Positions 1 to 9,533 of a stretch of DNA of 54,416 bases are shown in pieces. The notes below the pieces were generated by a model. That model worked only from the letters and a program-made list of their open reading frames with translations, was not told where the DNA came from and did not search any database. Made by a program: the position numbers and the translations under genes. The DNA is taken from assembly GCA_030447805.1 (NCBI GenBank), contig JAUJOE010000002.1, forward strand, positions 408,968 through 463,383, written 5' to 3'. Numbering within the stretch: the stretch's first letter is position 1; each line of letters opens with the position of its first letter. The stretch is from Nocardioidaceae bacterium. Its GTDB lineage: Bacteria > Actinomycetota > Actinomycetes > Propionibacteriales > Nocardioidaceae.

Positions 1-1326
<1,326 letters not shown>

Positions 1327-1438
1327 CGAGCGAGCGCATTGCGTTTCACGCAACATCGCCGGCGCGAACAGCACTGACGCTCTGGAACCAACAGTCGGCG
1401 CGCGCGTTTTGCAGCCAGCCTGATGTAGGCGACGCTAG

Positions 1439-2523
1439 GTGCATGTGGGGAGGACGCGGGGGTGGGGGAGCCTGTCGGTGCTGGCCGCCCTTACGTGCGC
1501 CGCATGTACGGCCGCCGGTGACCCTCCGACGGCATCAGGCTCAGATCAATCGGATCCGAAACCTCCTGCGGCAATCGCTTCATCCGCGGCAACGTCTACG
1601 CCCCAGACCCCACCGACTCATACCTCCCCGACTCGCACCTTTCCGACCGAAACCTCCCCGACGCAAACTTCCCCCACCCGAACCGCACCGACGCAAACCT
1701 CGTCGCCGGCAGTCCGTCACCGGAGCCCACGTTCCGCGCACCGGCGGCGATGCGGACGGTGCGCTTCCTCGCCGGTCGCATCGGACCGCGGGAAGCCAGC
1801 TCAGCTGACTTTCGGCGAGCCGCGGCCTGGGTCGAACGGCAGTTCGCAGCCCTCGGCTACGAGGTACGGCGCAATCCGGTGCACGTGCCCGCCGGTAACT
1901 CCTGGGGGATCGACGTGCCCGCGGGCACCACCTTCAACGTGGTCGCCGTACCCGCCGGGTTCGACCGGACGCGGCCGCATGTCATCGTCGGAGGCCACCT
2001 CGACACGGTGCCCCAGGCACCAGGGGCTGAGGACAACGCCTCGGGAGTGGCCGTCGTACTCGAGCTGGCCCGGATGGCGGCGGACCACAACACCCACCTC
2101 CCGGTCGCGTTCGTCGCGTTCGGCGGTGAGGAGCCGCGCGGCGAGGGCGACGACCTGCACCACTTCGGCTCGACCGCCATGGTCGACCGGATGTCAGCGA
2201 GCCAGCGCCAGGCGCTGACCGCGATGGTGTCGCTCGACCGGGTCGGAGTGGGCGAGGTCGTGCCGGTATGCAGCGGCGGCCTACAGCCGCCGACCGTCCG
2301 CGGTGGCCTGCTGCGGGCTGCGGACCGAACCGGAATCGCCGCGCAGGCGTGTGAGAACCAGAGCAGCGACCACTGGTCCTTCGACAAGGCGGGGTTGCCT
2401 GCGGCGCGGGTCGGCGGCACGTCGTACGCCGAGTACCACAGCGCTGCCGACCTTCCGGCCGTCGTCGACCCGGCTCAGCTCGACCGGGTCGGCCGGTTGG
2501 TGTGGGAGTGGCTCAGCGCCTGA
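1439..2523 (+). CDS. M28-family zinc aminopeptidase, secreted lipoprotein (one frameshift)
   Basis: Zinc metallopeptidase of family M28. The N-terminus (GTG at 1439) has a basic start, a hydrophobic stretch and a Cys (LTCAAC), then a long Thr/Pro-rich linker of PTQTSPTRT-like repeats, as in exported lipoproteins. The catalytic part is in another frame from about 1720: HLDTV (zinc His), EDNASG (bridging Asp), GGEEPRG (Glu pair), SLDRVG and EYHSAADLP (last His), so the metal-ligand set is complete. The two parts join if one base is missing near 1700-1720 in the repetitive linker. Its 3' end overlaps the convergent CapA-like gene by 11 bases. Substrate unknown. Confidence 0.85.
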
Positions 2524-3958
2524 ACGGCCCGTCGCTGGTCGCCCAGATGTCGGCCAGGATGGACTGCGCGCGCGGTCCGTCGACCAACCGTGGGGCGAAG
2601 TCGGCACCGATGACGTACGGCGTGAAGCGCGCGCCGCGCAAAGCGTCATCCCAGTACACCAACTCGAGCATGACCCCTTCTTGGGTTCGCACATAGAAGT
2701 CCATGTCGAAGATGAAGTTGCCAAGCGAGTGGACGATCAGCCGGCGGTCGTGCAGCTGCACCCCCTGAACGACGTGCGGATGTCCACCTACGACGATGTC
2801 AGCGCCGGCGTCGACAAGCGCTGCCCCGACCGTACGCTGGGCGGGCACCGGCTGGTGCTCGTACTGGTCGCCCCAGTGCGGCAGCACCACGACGACGTCG
2901 GCCCGCCCGGCCAGCTGGCCAATATTCCGGGTCATCCTCGACAGGTCGCCGGTATTGAGTGGACCGGTGCGCGGTTGCATGCGGATCGCCGCCGCACCGG
3001 GGGAGCCGGCTGTTGCCCGCGGCGTCTCGCCGATCGCGTTGAAGGCGAGAAAGCCGAAGCTGACGCCGTTGTGGCGCAGCAGCACGGGACGCCACGCCTC
3101 TCGGGCGTCGCGGCCAGCACCCACGCGGGCGATGGGCGAGTCATCGATCCGACGCAGGGTCTGCAGCAGCGCCGTCTCCCCGTAGTCGCCGGTGTGGTTG
3201 TTCCCGAGGCTGAGCAGGTCAAAACCCGCAGCTTCCAGACCGGGCAGCACGTCGGGGTCGGCGGCGAACGAGTCGTCGCCGGGTTGCTGGGGCTCTCCAG
3301 CCATCGACAGCGTGCTCTCGAGGTTCCCGACGGTGAGATCGGCACGTGCGAGCCGTCGCTGCATTGGCTCCAGGGCGGCTGCCGGGTCGTCGGGCGACAC
3401 AGCCGCCACCCCCCGGTCGAGCATGATGTCGCCGACCACGGTGAGCGTCGTCACGACCGGCTGAGCAGTGCGTGCCGGGGCGGTGAGCGGGTACCGGCGC
3501 GGGTTTCGCAGCGGGTCCGCTCCGGCCACTGTCGCGACCTGCACCAGCGGCGTGAGTTTCGACGCCGGCACCACGGCGAGCGCATCCTCTTGCGTGCGCA
3601 GGGCCGCAAGGCCGGACCTCCCCCGCAGTACGGCGATGTGCCTGCCGGGCTGCCCGAGTTGCGGCCACCGCGTCACCTCGCCGGCGATCACCGCTCGAGC
3701 CTCGGCAGTGCTCAGCTGAAGCGGCGGCCGGTGCACGCTCACGGCCAGGGCGAGAGGTTGGGTATGGGCGGCCGGGGAGGAGGCCGTTTGGTCGCTAGGC
3801 GTGGTCGACGGAGTCCGGCTCGGCTGCTGCTGCGAGGACGTCGGCGTCTGCGTGGTCTCAGTCGGGGTTGGCTTCACCGGCTCCGGCTGCGCGGACGACG
3901 TACAGGCGCAGAGGAGGCATGCGACCGCCGCAGCCACCCCTGCCCGAGCCCGCCCCAT
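2513..3958 (-). CDS. CapA/PgsA-like metallophosphatase-fold lipoprotein
   Basis: 481-residue exported protein with a short basic start, hydrophobic segment and lipobox-like LLCAC, then a Thr/Pro/Ser/Gln linker to about residue 75. The CapA (PGA_cap) domain occupies the second half: VGDIMLDRGV, NLESTLS, SLGNNHTGDYG, LPHWGDQYEHQP, GGHPHVVQG and HSLGNFIFD, the metal-binding His/Asp/Asn set of this calcineurin-like fold. Family members take part in poly-gamma-glutamate capsule formation, but no capB/capC genes lie nearby, so that role is not supported here. An extra domain of about 130 residues sits between linker and CapA domain. Intact frame. Confidence 0.9.
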   Translation of the reverse strand: MGRARAGVAAAVACLLCACTSSAQPEPVKPTPTETTQTPTSSQQQPSRTPSTTPSDQTASSPAAHTQPLALAVSVHRPPLQLSTAEARAVIAGEVTRWPQLGQPGRHIAVLRGRSGLAALRTQEDALAVVPASKLTPLVQVATVAGADPLRNPRRYPLTAPARTAQPVVTTLTVVGDIMLDRGVAAVSPDDPAAALEPMQRRLARADLTVGNLESTLSMAGEPQQPGDDSFAADPDVLPGLEAAGFDLLSLGNNHTGDYGETALLQTLRRIDDSPIARVGAGRDAREAWRPVLLRHNGVSFGFLAFNAIGETPRATAGSPGAAAIRMQPRTGPLNTGDLSRMTRNIGQLAGRADVVVVLPHWGDQYEHQPVPAQRTVGAALVDAGADIVVGGHPHVVQGVQLHDRRLIVHSLGNFIFDMDFYVRTQEGVMLELVYWDDALRGARFTPYVIGADFAPRLVDGPRAQSILADIWATSDGPFRR

Positions 3959-4046
3959 AGCCCCGACGCTACGCCACCACGGTCCTGCCGAGCCTTAGGC
4001 CGAGGCCACCGCCGCTGAGTCGATTCAGCTGTCGTCCGCCAAAGTG

Positions 4047-4102
4047 CTGACCAAAGTGTGCTTGAGCCGCCGATTAGCGACTCGAAAAGCGACTTAGGTC
4101 AG
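4047..4102. repeat. Degenerate palindromic element (copy 1 of CTGACC..AAGT family)
   Basis: Inverted repeat CTGACCAAAGT (4047-4057) against ACTTAGGTCAG (4092-4102), 10 of 11 positions complementary, with about 34 bases between. It lies just downstream of the minus-strand RTX gene and upstream of the CapA-like gene. The right arm ACTTAGGTCAGG recurs at 43855. A transcription-terminator role is inferred from placement. Confidence 0.5.
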
Positions 4103-4113
4103 GGGTTCCGCCG

Positions 4114-4807
4114 TTACGCCTGGGGGCTGGCCTTCGTGGTTTCGCAGCCCAGCACGACGTCTCGTGTGTCCCGGTCGGTCTCGTATACGACGAGATCATC
4201 GCCCGACCCGCAGTCGATGACATCGCGGGAACCGTCGTCGCCCAGCTCGATCATGTCGTCACCTGCCCCGCCACGAACGACGTCGCGGCCCGGGCCAGGG
4301 TGCAGTTCTTCGCGCCTATCCGCGAGCGGGCCGACGCGGTTCGGGCCGCCACGCAGGGTGTCCCGGCCCAGGCTGCCGCGGATCAAGTCGCTGCCGAGTC
4401 CGCCGCGCAGTATGTCGTCACCACGGCGGCCGAAGATGAAGTCGGCCCTGGCGCCGCCGCGGATGACATCGTTGCCGTCGCCGCCCTTGAAGACGTCGCT
4501 CCCGGCGCCGCCTACGAGGAGGTCTGATCCCTCACCGCCTCTGAAATCGTCGAAGCCGCGGCCTCCGAACACGACGTCATCGCCCGACCCAGCGAGAACA
4601 TCGTCGTTGCCTCGACGCGCTCGCACATCGTCGTTACCGGGTAGGGCACGGATCTCGTCTGGGCCGTTGGTCCCGACGATGACGTCTGGACCACTCGTGC
4701 CGTGCTCGACGGTGTGACTTGCGCTCGCCGAAAAACGCGGGCACGCTTAAGGCGCAGACGCCCAGCAGCACAGCGGTGCTGCGAAGCGTCGACGGGGAGA
4801 CTCGCAC
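4114..4807 (-). CDS. Small secreted RTX (haemolysin-type calcium-binding repeat) protein
   Basis: Protein built almost entirely of glycine/aspartate nonapeptides of the GGxGxDxx type (GGDGNDVIRGG, GRRGDDILRGG, GGAGDDMIELG and others), the calcium-binding parallel beta-roll repeat. A strong Shine-Dalgarno AGGAGG at 4817-4812 precedes GTG at 4807, which opens a clear signal peptide (MRVSPSTLRSTAVLLGVCAL). The signal peptide and repeats are one base out of frame. Removing one T from the T5 run (A5 on the plus strand at 4731-4735) gives a continuous protein with an Ala/Ser-rich cleavage region. No enzymatic domain or type I secretion genes are adjacent, so export is probably by Sec. Function unknown. 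Confidence 0.8.
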
Positions 4808-4966
4808 GGTTCCTCCTTAGGGCGGCCGCAAATGGTGGATGTGGCCGTCGCTCTTGGCGGGGACTGTACAGGTTCAAACCCAATGTCTACAAACCTGAGG
4901 TGTCTTCTTGGCTTCCGCCGTAATACACGTGACGGGCAAACCCCCATGACCCGTTAGCCTTGAGCC

Positions 4967-5113
4967 ATGGCTTCGTCGTTGCTCGTCGCGGCTGAGGAAG
5001 TTCACCGCGAGCTCCCGGCCGACCCACTGGTCTACGGGGTGCTGGCGTTCGGGCTGCTGATGATGATGCTGTGGGCCCTGCTCATGTTCGGCAAGGGGCG
5101 GCCGCACAGCTGA
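4967..5113 (+). CDS. 48-residue single-span membrane protein upstream of nadD
   Basis: ATG at 4967 to TGA at 5111-5113. The N-terminal half is acidic/amphipathic ([14 protein letters not shown]), followed by one hydrophobic segment ([20 protein letters not shown]) and a short basic tail GKGRPHS, so it should be an inner-membrane protein with a short cytoplasmic C-terminus. Its stop overlaps the nadD start as TGATG, a translational-coupling arrangement, which argues that it is a real gene. Function unknown. Confidence 0.72.
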   Translation: MASSLLVAAEEVHRELPADPLVYGVLAFGLLMMMLWALLMFGKGRPHS

Positions 5114-5736
5114 TGGCAGACCCGGTGCAGCGGATCGGCCTAATGGGCGGCACGTTCGATCCGATCCACCACGGCCACCTGGTGGCGGCGTCAGAGGTGC
5201 AGGCCTGGTACAACCTCGACGAGGTCATCTTCGTGCCAACCGGCGAGCCGTGGCAGAAGTCCGACCGCGCGGTCTCACCAGCCGAGGACCGCTACCTGAT
5301 GACGGTGATCGCGACCGCGTCCAACCCCCGGTTTTCGGTGTCGAGGGTCGACGTCGACCGCGGCAAGCCGACGTACACGATCGACACCCTGCGCGACCTC
5401 CACACCGAGCGGCCGGGCAGCGAGTTCTTCTTCATCACCGGCGCCGACGCGCTCGCGCAGATTCTCACCTGGCACGACGCAGAGAAGGTGTTCGAGCTCG
5501 CCCACTTCGTGGGATGCACGCGACCCGGCACCAGGATCGACTCCGCAACCCTCGACGGGTTGCCTCCCGACCGGGTGACGATCATCGAGGTTCCGGCGCT
5601 CGCTATCTCGTCGTCGGAGTGCCGGCAGCGCGCGGAGGCCGGGGAGCCGGTCTGGTATCTCGTGCCTGACGGTGTCGTCCAGTACATTGCCAAGCGTGGG
5701 CTCTACACCCCACAGAAGGAAGTCGAAGCTACGTGA
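5113..5736 (+). CDS. nadD: Nicotinate-nucleotide adenylyltransferase
   Basis: Adenylates nicotinate mononucleotide to deamido-NAD in the cytoplasm. The nucleotidyltransferase motif [12 protein letters not shown] lies at residues 13-24 and the C-terminal ISSSECRQR is the (S/T)SSxxR signature. 207 residues is normal for the family. The ATG at 5113 is chosen because it overlaps the stop of the preceding small ORF and places the motif at the usual distance; an upstream in-frame start at 5071 would run back into that ORF. rsfS follows with overlapping stop/start (GTGA). Confidence 0.95.
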   Translation: MADPVQRIGLMGGTFDPIHHGHLVAASEVQAWYNLDEVIFVPTGEPWQKSDRAVSPAEDRYLMTVIATASNPRFSVSRVDVDRGKPTYTIDTLRDLHTERPGSEFFFITGADALAQILTWHDAEKVFELAHFVGCTRPGTRIDSATLDGLPPDRVTIIEVPALAISSSECRQRAEAGEPVWYLVPDGVVQYIAKRGLYTPQKEVEAT

Positions 5737-6164
5737 CAGCAACTGATCGGGCCGTCGAGCTCGTCACCACCGCGGCCCAAGCGGCCTCCGACAAGCTCGC
5801 CGACGACATCATCGCCTTCGACGTGTCCGACCAGCTGGTGATCACCGACGCCTTCGTGTTGTGCTCGGCGCCGAACGACCGGCAGGTGCGGGCCATTGTC
5901 GACGAGATCGAAGAGAAGCTTCGCGACATCGGCGCCAAGCCCGTACGCCGAGAGGGCGAGCGCGACGGCAGGTGGGTCCTGCTCGACTACGGCGAGATCG
6001 TCGTCCACGTGCAGCACGCCGAGGAGCGGGTCTACTACTCACTCGAGCGCATCTGGCGCGACTGCCCCACCATCTCGTTGCCCGAGACCGTCAGCAGCGG
6101 TCGGGGCACCGGCCCGAGCGCAGTGCTCGGCGAGGTCGCGGACTCCTCTCGTACGTCGGGGTGA
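5733..6164 (+). CDS. rsfS: Ribosomal silencing factor RsfS
   Basis: RsfS/Iojap family protein that binds ribosomal protein L14 and blocks subunit joining under starvation. Diagnostic features are [44 protein letters not shown] and the ERIWRDCP tail. 143 residues, with a C-terminal extension of about 25 residues typical of actinobacterial forms. GTG start at 5733 overlaps the nadD stop, and its stop overlaps the next start, so the genes are coupled. Confidence 0.94.
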   Translation: MTATDRAVELVTTAAQAASDKLADDIIAFDVSDQLVITDAFVLCSAPNDRQVRAIVDEIEEKLRDIGAKPVRREGERDGRWVLLDYGEIVVHVQHAEERVYYSLERIWRDCPTISLPETVSSGRGTGPSAVLGEVADSSRTSG

Positions 6165-6856
6165 TCCCGCCCGAGATGGTGCAGCCGTCCCGGCTGCCCC
6201 GGCGGTTGGTGCTGTGGCGCCACGGCCGCACCGAGTGGAACCGGCTCGGCATCGCGCAGGGGCATGCGAACGTGCCACTCGATGAAGTGGGCGTCGCTCA
6301 AGCGGAGCGCGCGGCGCCGTTTCTCGCGTCGTACGAGCCGGCGTTCATCTGGTCGAGCGACCTTGCCCGGGCCCGCCAGACGGCGGAGCACCTCGCGGCC
6401 CTGACGGGTCAGCAGGTCGTGCTCGACCCGCGGCTGCGCGAGTTCGGCGTCGGCGTGCGGCAGGGGATGACGTTCGAGCAGTTCAAGGAGGCCTTTCCGG
6501 AACTGTTCCGCGACGCGGCGTCCGCCGCCAACGAGCGGGCCCCGGTACGTCGCGTCCCCGGGGCAGAAGACCCCGACGAGGTCCGCGAACGGATGCTGGC
6601 GGTGCTGACTGCCGCTGCTGAGGCACTCGAGGAGGGGCAGACCGGCGTACTCGTGGGGCATGGAGCGTCGCTTCGAGCGGGTCTGCTGGCGTTCTTCGGC
6701 GCACCGCCTGAGCTGCGCGAGATGATCGCGGGCATGTCGAACTGCGCGTGGGCCGTGTTGGAGCGACACCATCACCGCGGGTGGCAGATCATCGACTACA
6801 ACGCCCAAACCCTGCCCGAGCCGCTCGAGCTCGCCGACGACCTCGCCAGCCCCTGA
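6161..6856 (+). CDS. Histidine phosphatase (phosphoglycerate mutase-like)
   Basis: Histidine phosphatase superfamily, 231 residues from GTG at 6161, which overlaps the rsfS TGA. The phosphorylated-His motif is RHGRTEWN near the N-terminus, the conserved Glu follows in LREFGVGVRQGMTFEQ, and the second catalytic His is in VGHGASLRAG. Actinobacterial genes at this position (nadD-rsfS-gpm) may be phosphoglycerate mutase or glucosyl-3-phosphoglycerate phosphatase (GpgP); the sequence does not decide between them. Confidence 0.87.
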   Translation: MIPPEMVQPSRLPRRLVLWRHGRTEWNRLGIAQGHANVPLDEVGVAQAERAAPFLASYEPAFIWSSDLARARQTAEHLAALTGQQVVLDPRLREFGVGVRQGMTFEQFKEAFPELFRDAASAANERAPVRRVPGAEDPDEVRERMLAVLTAAAEALEEGQTGVLVGHGASLRAGLLAFFGAPPELREMIAGMSNCAWAVLERHHHRGWQIIDYNAQTLPEPLELADDLASP

Positions 6857-6952
6857 ACCCGCTGCCTGCGGCGATTGCGTCGGGCTCTCAGCGTTTGGCT
6901 AGACTGCATTGGCTCATGACGGTCTGTCCCGTCGTCGGGCATCCGCTTTCGC

Positions 6953-7025
6953 GGGGCTGTGGCGCAGCTGGTAGCGCACCTCCATGGCATGGAGGGGGTC
7001 AGGGGTTCGAGTCCCCTCAGCTCCA
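6953..7025 (+). tRNA. tRNA-Ala (anticodon GGC)
   Basis: Full cloverleaf of 73 nt. Acceptor arm GGGGCTG pairs with CAGCTCC; the D arm contains AGCTGGTAGC; the anticodon stem CCTCC/GGAGG carries loop ATGGCAT with anticodon GGC; the T arm GGGG-TTCGAGT-CCCC is canonical. The 3' CCA is not encoded. A toxin-antitoxin module begins 48 bases downstream, but no duplicated tRNA 3' end was seen in the window. Confidence 0.96.
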
Positions 7026-7047
7026 CTCGGTGGTCCTCTGCGCGACG

Positions 7048-7066
7048 CTATAGCGCGGACTATAGT
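7048..7066 (+). promoter_or_regulatory. Promoter/operator of the XRE-MNT gene
   Basis: Two identical palindromic hexamers CTATAG (7048-7053 and 7060-7065) are spaced 12 bases start to start. The second overlaps a -10-like TATAGT (7061-7066), and the ATG follows at 7073, so the transcript is probably leaderless. The pair of sites is a good candidate operator for autoregulation by the XRE domain of the antitoxin. Confidence 0.55.
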
Positions 7067-7072
7067 CTGGTT

Positions 7073-7525
7073 ATGAACACTGCAGCGCGGGTACGCGATG
7101 CCCGGGCGAGGGCGGGGCTCACTCAGTCCGCCCTGTCGCGGCTCACAGGCGTGCCGCAGCCAAACATCAGTGCAATCGAGCGCGGCCGAGTCGAGCCGAA
7201 ACCCGAGACGGTTGCCCGCCTCATGGAGGCTCTCCGCGAACGCCCCTCGCAAGTGGTGTTCCGCAAACGCGACCAGGTCATAGCCTCGGCTGAGAAGCAC
7301 CGGTTGCGTAACCTCCGAGTGTTTGGGTCGTGTGTCTACGGCACCGACACGGCGGCGTCTGATGTCGACTTTCTCGTCACCGCGGAACCGGGGTCTGGGC
7401 TGTTCAACCTGGCGGCGTTCGAGGTTGAAGCAGAGCGCATTCTGGGCTACCGCGTCGACGTAGTTGATGACGAGTCCGAGGGCCGGGCTCTGGGCAGGAT
7501 TCTGTCTGAAGCGGTCCCATTGTGA
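7073..7525 (+). CDS. XRE HTH-MNT nucleotidyltransferase antitoxin
   Basis: 150-residue two-domain protein. Residues 1-55 form an XRE/Cro helix-turn-helix (RVRDARARAGLTQSALSRLTGVPQPNISAIERGRVEP). Residues about 75-150 are a minimal nucleotidyltransferase with GSCVYGTDTAASDVD, an exact GSX10DXD motif as in MntA antitoxins, which AMPylate a tyrosine of the HEPN toxin. The following HEPN gene overlaps by four bases. The DNA-binding fusion suggests that the antitoxin both modifies the toxin and represses the operon; that is inferred from architecture and from the CTATAG pair upstream. The ATG at 7073 starts at the HTH; a longer in-frame start would run into the tRNA. Confidence 0.85.
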   Translation: MNTAARVRDARARAGLTQSALSRLTGVPQPNISAIERGRVEPKPETVARLMEALRERPSQVVFRKRDQVIASAEKHRLRNLRVFGSCVYGTDTAASDVDFLVTAEPGSGLFNLAAFEVEAERILGYRVDVVDDESEGRALGRILSEAVPL

Positions 7526-7983
7526 ACGACAGGAGTGGGCCGCAGCCGGATAAGCCTGGCGCGGGACGGTTCGGGTCGCAGCCCTCGCCAAGGTCCGACG
7601 TACCGCTTTACTACCCGGGCGAGGGCAAGCCTGCTTTGCCAATGACGCCAGAAGAGCGGGCAGCCGACGTGCGTGCCGACATTGAGGAGATCGTGGCCCA
7701 GTGTCAGCGGATCGTCGATCGCGGCGAAGCCGAGTTCTTTGACGAGGACGATGCACGAAATCGTCTCGCCGCGAAGGCGCTGCTGATCGATCTTGCGACG
7801 GCGTGCGAGCAACTCGACGAGTTCAAGTCAGCCAACCCCGAGTTGTGGCGTGCGGTCAAGCGGACTCGGGACAAGATGGCACATCACTACCGCGGAACCA
7901 GTTTCGTCCGCGTGTGGGAGACAATCTCGATCCACGTACCCGTCATCACAGAGCGAATCCAGCAGAGTCCTCCGGACGACTGA
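7522..7983 (+). CDS. HEPN-domain toxin (HepT-like)
   Basis: 153 residues, GTG start overlapping the antitoxin stop (GTGA). The C-terminal helix carries RDKMAHHY, an exact R-x4-H-x-Y motif: the catalytic Arg/His of HEPN RNases plus the Tyr that MntA-type antitoxins AMPylate. The body is helical (VRADIEEIVAQCQRIV, RLAAKALLIDLATACEQLDEF). Residues 1-45 are a Pro/Gly/Ser-rich extension (PGAGRFGSQPSPRSDVP) not usual in HepT proteins. The likely role is an mRNA or tRNA endonuclease held inactive by the partner; the target is unknown. Confidence 0.82.
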   Translation: MNDRSGPQPDKPGAGRFGSQPSPRSDVPLYYPGEGKPALPMTPEERAADVRADIEEIVAQCQRIVDRGEAEFFDEDDARNRLAAKALLIDLATACEQLDEFKSANPELWRAVKRTRDKMAHHYRGTSFVRVWETISIHVPVITERIQQSPPDD

Positions 7984-8015
7984 GCCCGAGGTCCTGATGG
8001 CGGAGGTCTGCTTGG

Positions 8016-9466
8016 CTATCTGTCGCGCGAGGTGCGCACGACCTCGGCGCGGGACCGGACTGAGCTTTCCAGCTGCTGGGCGAGCAGGACGCCGTACGTG
8101 AACCCGTTCATGCCGGGCGTGGTGCCCGCAGCCGCGCCGAGTCGTCGCAGGATCTCAGCGCTCACGACGCTGTCTTGGTGCTCGCCGAGGAGCGTCTGCA
8201 GCTCCTTGGTCTCCTCGACAACGGCAGCGGCTGCCTCGCCGAGGACGGGCTCGGCCAGCTCGTTGGCGTACCGGTAGCGCTTCGCCGCCTTGCGGGCACG
8301 ATGGAACAGCTCGTCGTCGGTTTCCTGCTCTGCCGCTGCACGCAGCCGCTTGTGCAGCTGCTTTTCTGCCGCCCCCACGTACTTCGCCACCCGCGCGGGC
8401 TTCTTGTCGGCCGCTGCCGTAAAGGGAGGGTCGGTGCGCCACCGCTCCAACTGGTTCAGCAACGCCAGGTAGCGCTTGCCGTTCATGGTGGAGCGGAGCT
8501 TGCGCCAGGCGTGGGCGCGTTCGACCGCTAGCGTCGACTCGAGCTCGGCGGCGACCGGGCCGAGCACATGCTCCTGCGGCAGGGCTTCCACCTGCTTGCC
8601 CAACCTCCTCGCCTGCACGTCGAGATCGCGTACGGCGCCCAGCGGTAGTTGGCGTACCAGGTCAACTCGTTTTGAAGGCGTTCAGCCTCCGCCGAGTCGA
8701 ACAGCGCCCCGAACACCCGCAGCGTGCTGCGCAGCCGCCGGATCGCGACCCGGGTGGCGTGGATGAGGTTCTCCTCGCGGCGGAGCCCCACGTCACCCGC
8801 CACGATCGCGTGGTACTGCGCCTGGAGATACTCGTCGACCACTCCGGCCAGCCCGGCTGGCCGGCGCTGGCTTGGCAGCGGACCCATCGCCCGGGCGAAC
8901 TTCGACCCGCTGGCCGCTGGCTCGGCGCCGGCCGTCGTCAGCAGCTCGCCGATCGTGGCCAACACCCCGTCGTCGGCGTCCGGCGCGAGCTCGACCTCGA
9001 CCTCCCGCCATTCGGTCGGCGTGGCGTGATCGTCGAGCCGTACGGCCTGAACGTGGTCGTCGGCCACCTCAGCGAGCATCCGTCCGTCGCCATCTGTCAC
9101 GGTGATGCTGTGGCGCGTGGTGGACAGCTGCGCCTTCCGCAGCAGCCGCCGGCCCTGACGCACACCCAACAGAAGAGACGTGAGCTCGGCGGGAGGTGAA
9201 CTGGCGCGAGAGTCGGAGGTGATCTCGCGGCGACCTGCCTCGGCGGGGAGCTTCAGGTGCCAGCCGGCGTCGTGCCCACCCCGCCGCCGCCGCAAAGTGA
9301 TGCCTTGCCGACGCAGGTGGTTCTCGTCCGTGTCGTAGTACGTCGCCTCGAGCTGATAGGTGCTTGTGGTGACGTCGCCTCGCGGAATCGACTCGGCCAG
9401 GTCGGGTAGGACGAAGTCTTCGGGGACGTCGTACTTGTCCTCGCGCTCTAGCTGCTCGGTAGCCAT
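8016..9466 (-). CDS. CYTH-CHAD domain protein (one frameshift)
   Basis: Polyphosphate/triphosphate-related protein. The N-terminal CYTH domain starts EREDKYDVP (the ExExK element) and continues with YYDTDENHLRRQGITLRRRRGG and GWHLKLPAE. A CHAD helical domain follows, rich in His and Arg/Lys (LIHATRVAIRRLRSTLRVF, HRARKAAKRYRYANELAEPVLG). The frame changes once near 8640, between ELTWYANY and LGAVRDLDVQARRLG, which belong together as the conserved CHAD helix, so one indel is inferred. CYTH domains hydrolyse inorganic triphosphate or related substrates and CHAD binds polyphosphate; the exact substrate here is not known. Confidence 0.86.
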
Positions 9467-9533
9467 CGGCGCAAGTGTGTCACCTCAGGTGGCGGCCTCT
9501 CATATCCCGTTCGGCCGCCTCGGCTGCCGTGCA

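Noticed and set aside
2303-4018. A 571-codon plus-strand open frame
   Set aside because: It runs antisense through the CapA-like gene, shows no motifs, and is explained by GC-rich third-position bias.
6953-7983. Integrated element with attachment site in tRNA-Ala
   Set aside because: No integrase and no second copy of the tRNA 3' end seen in the window.
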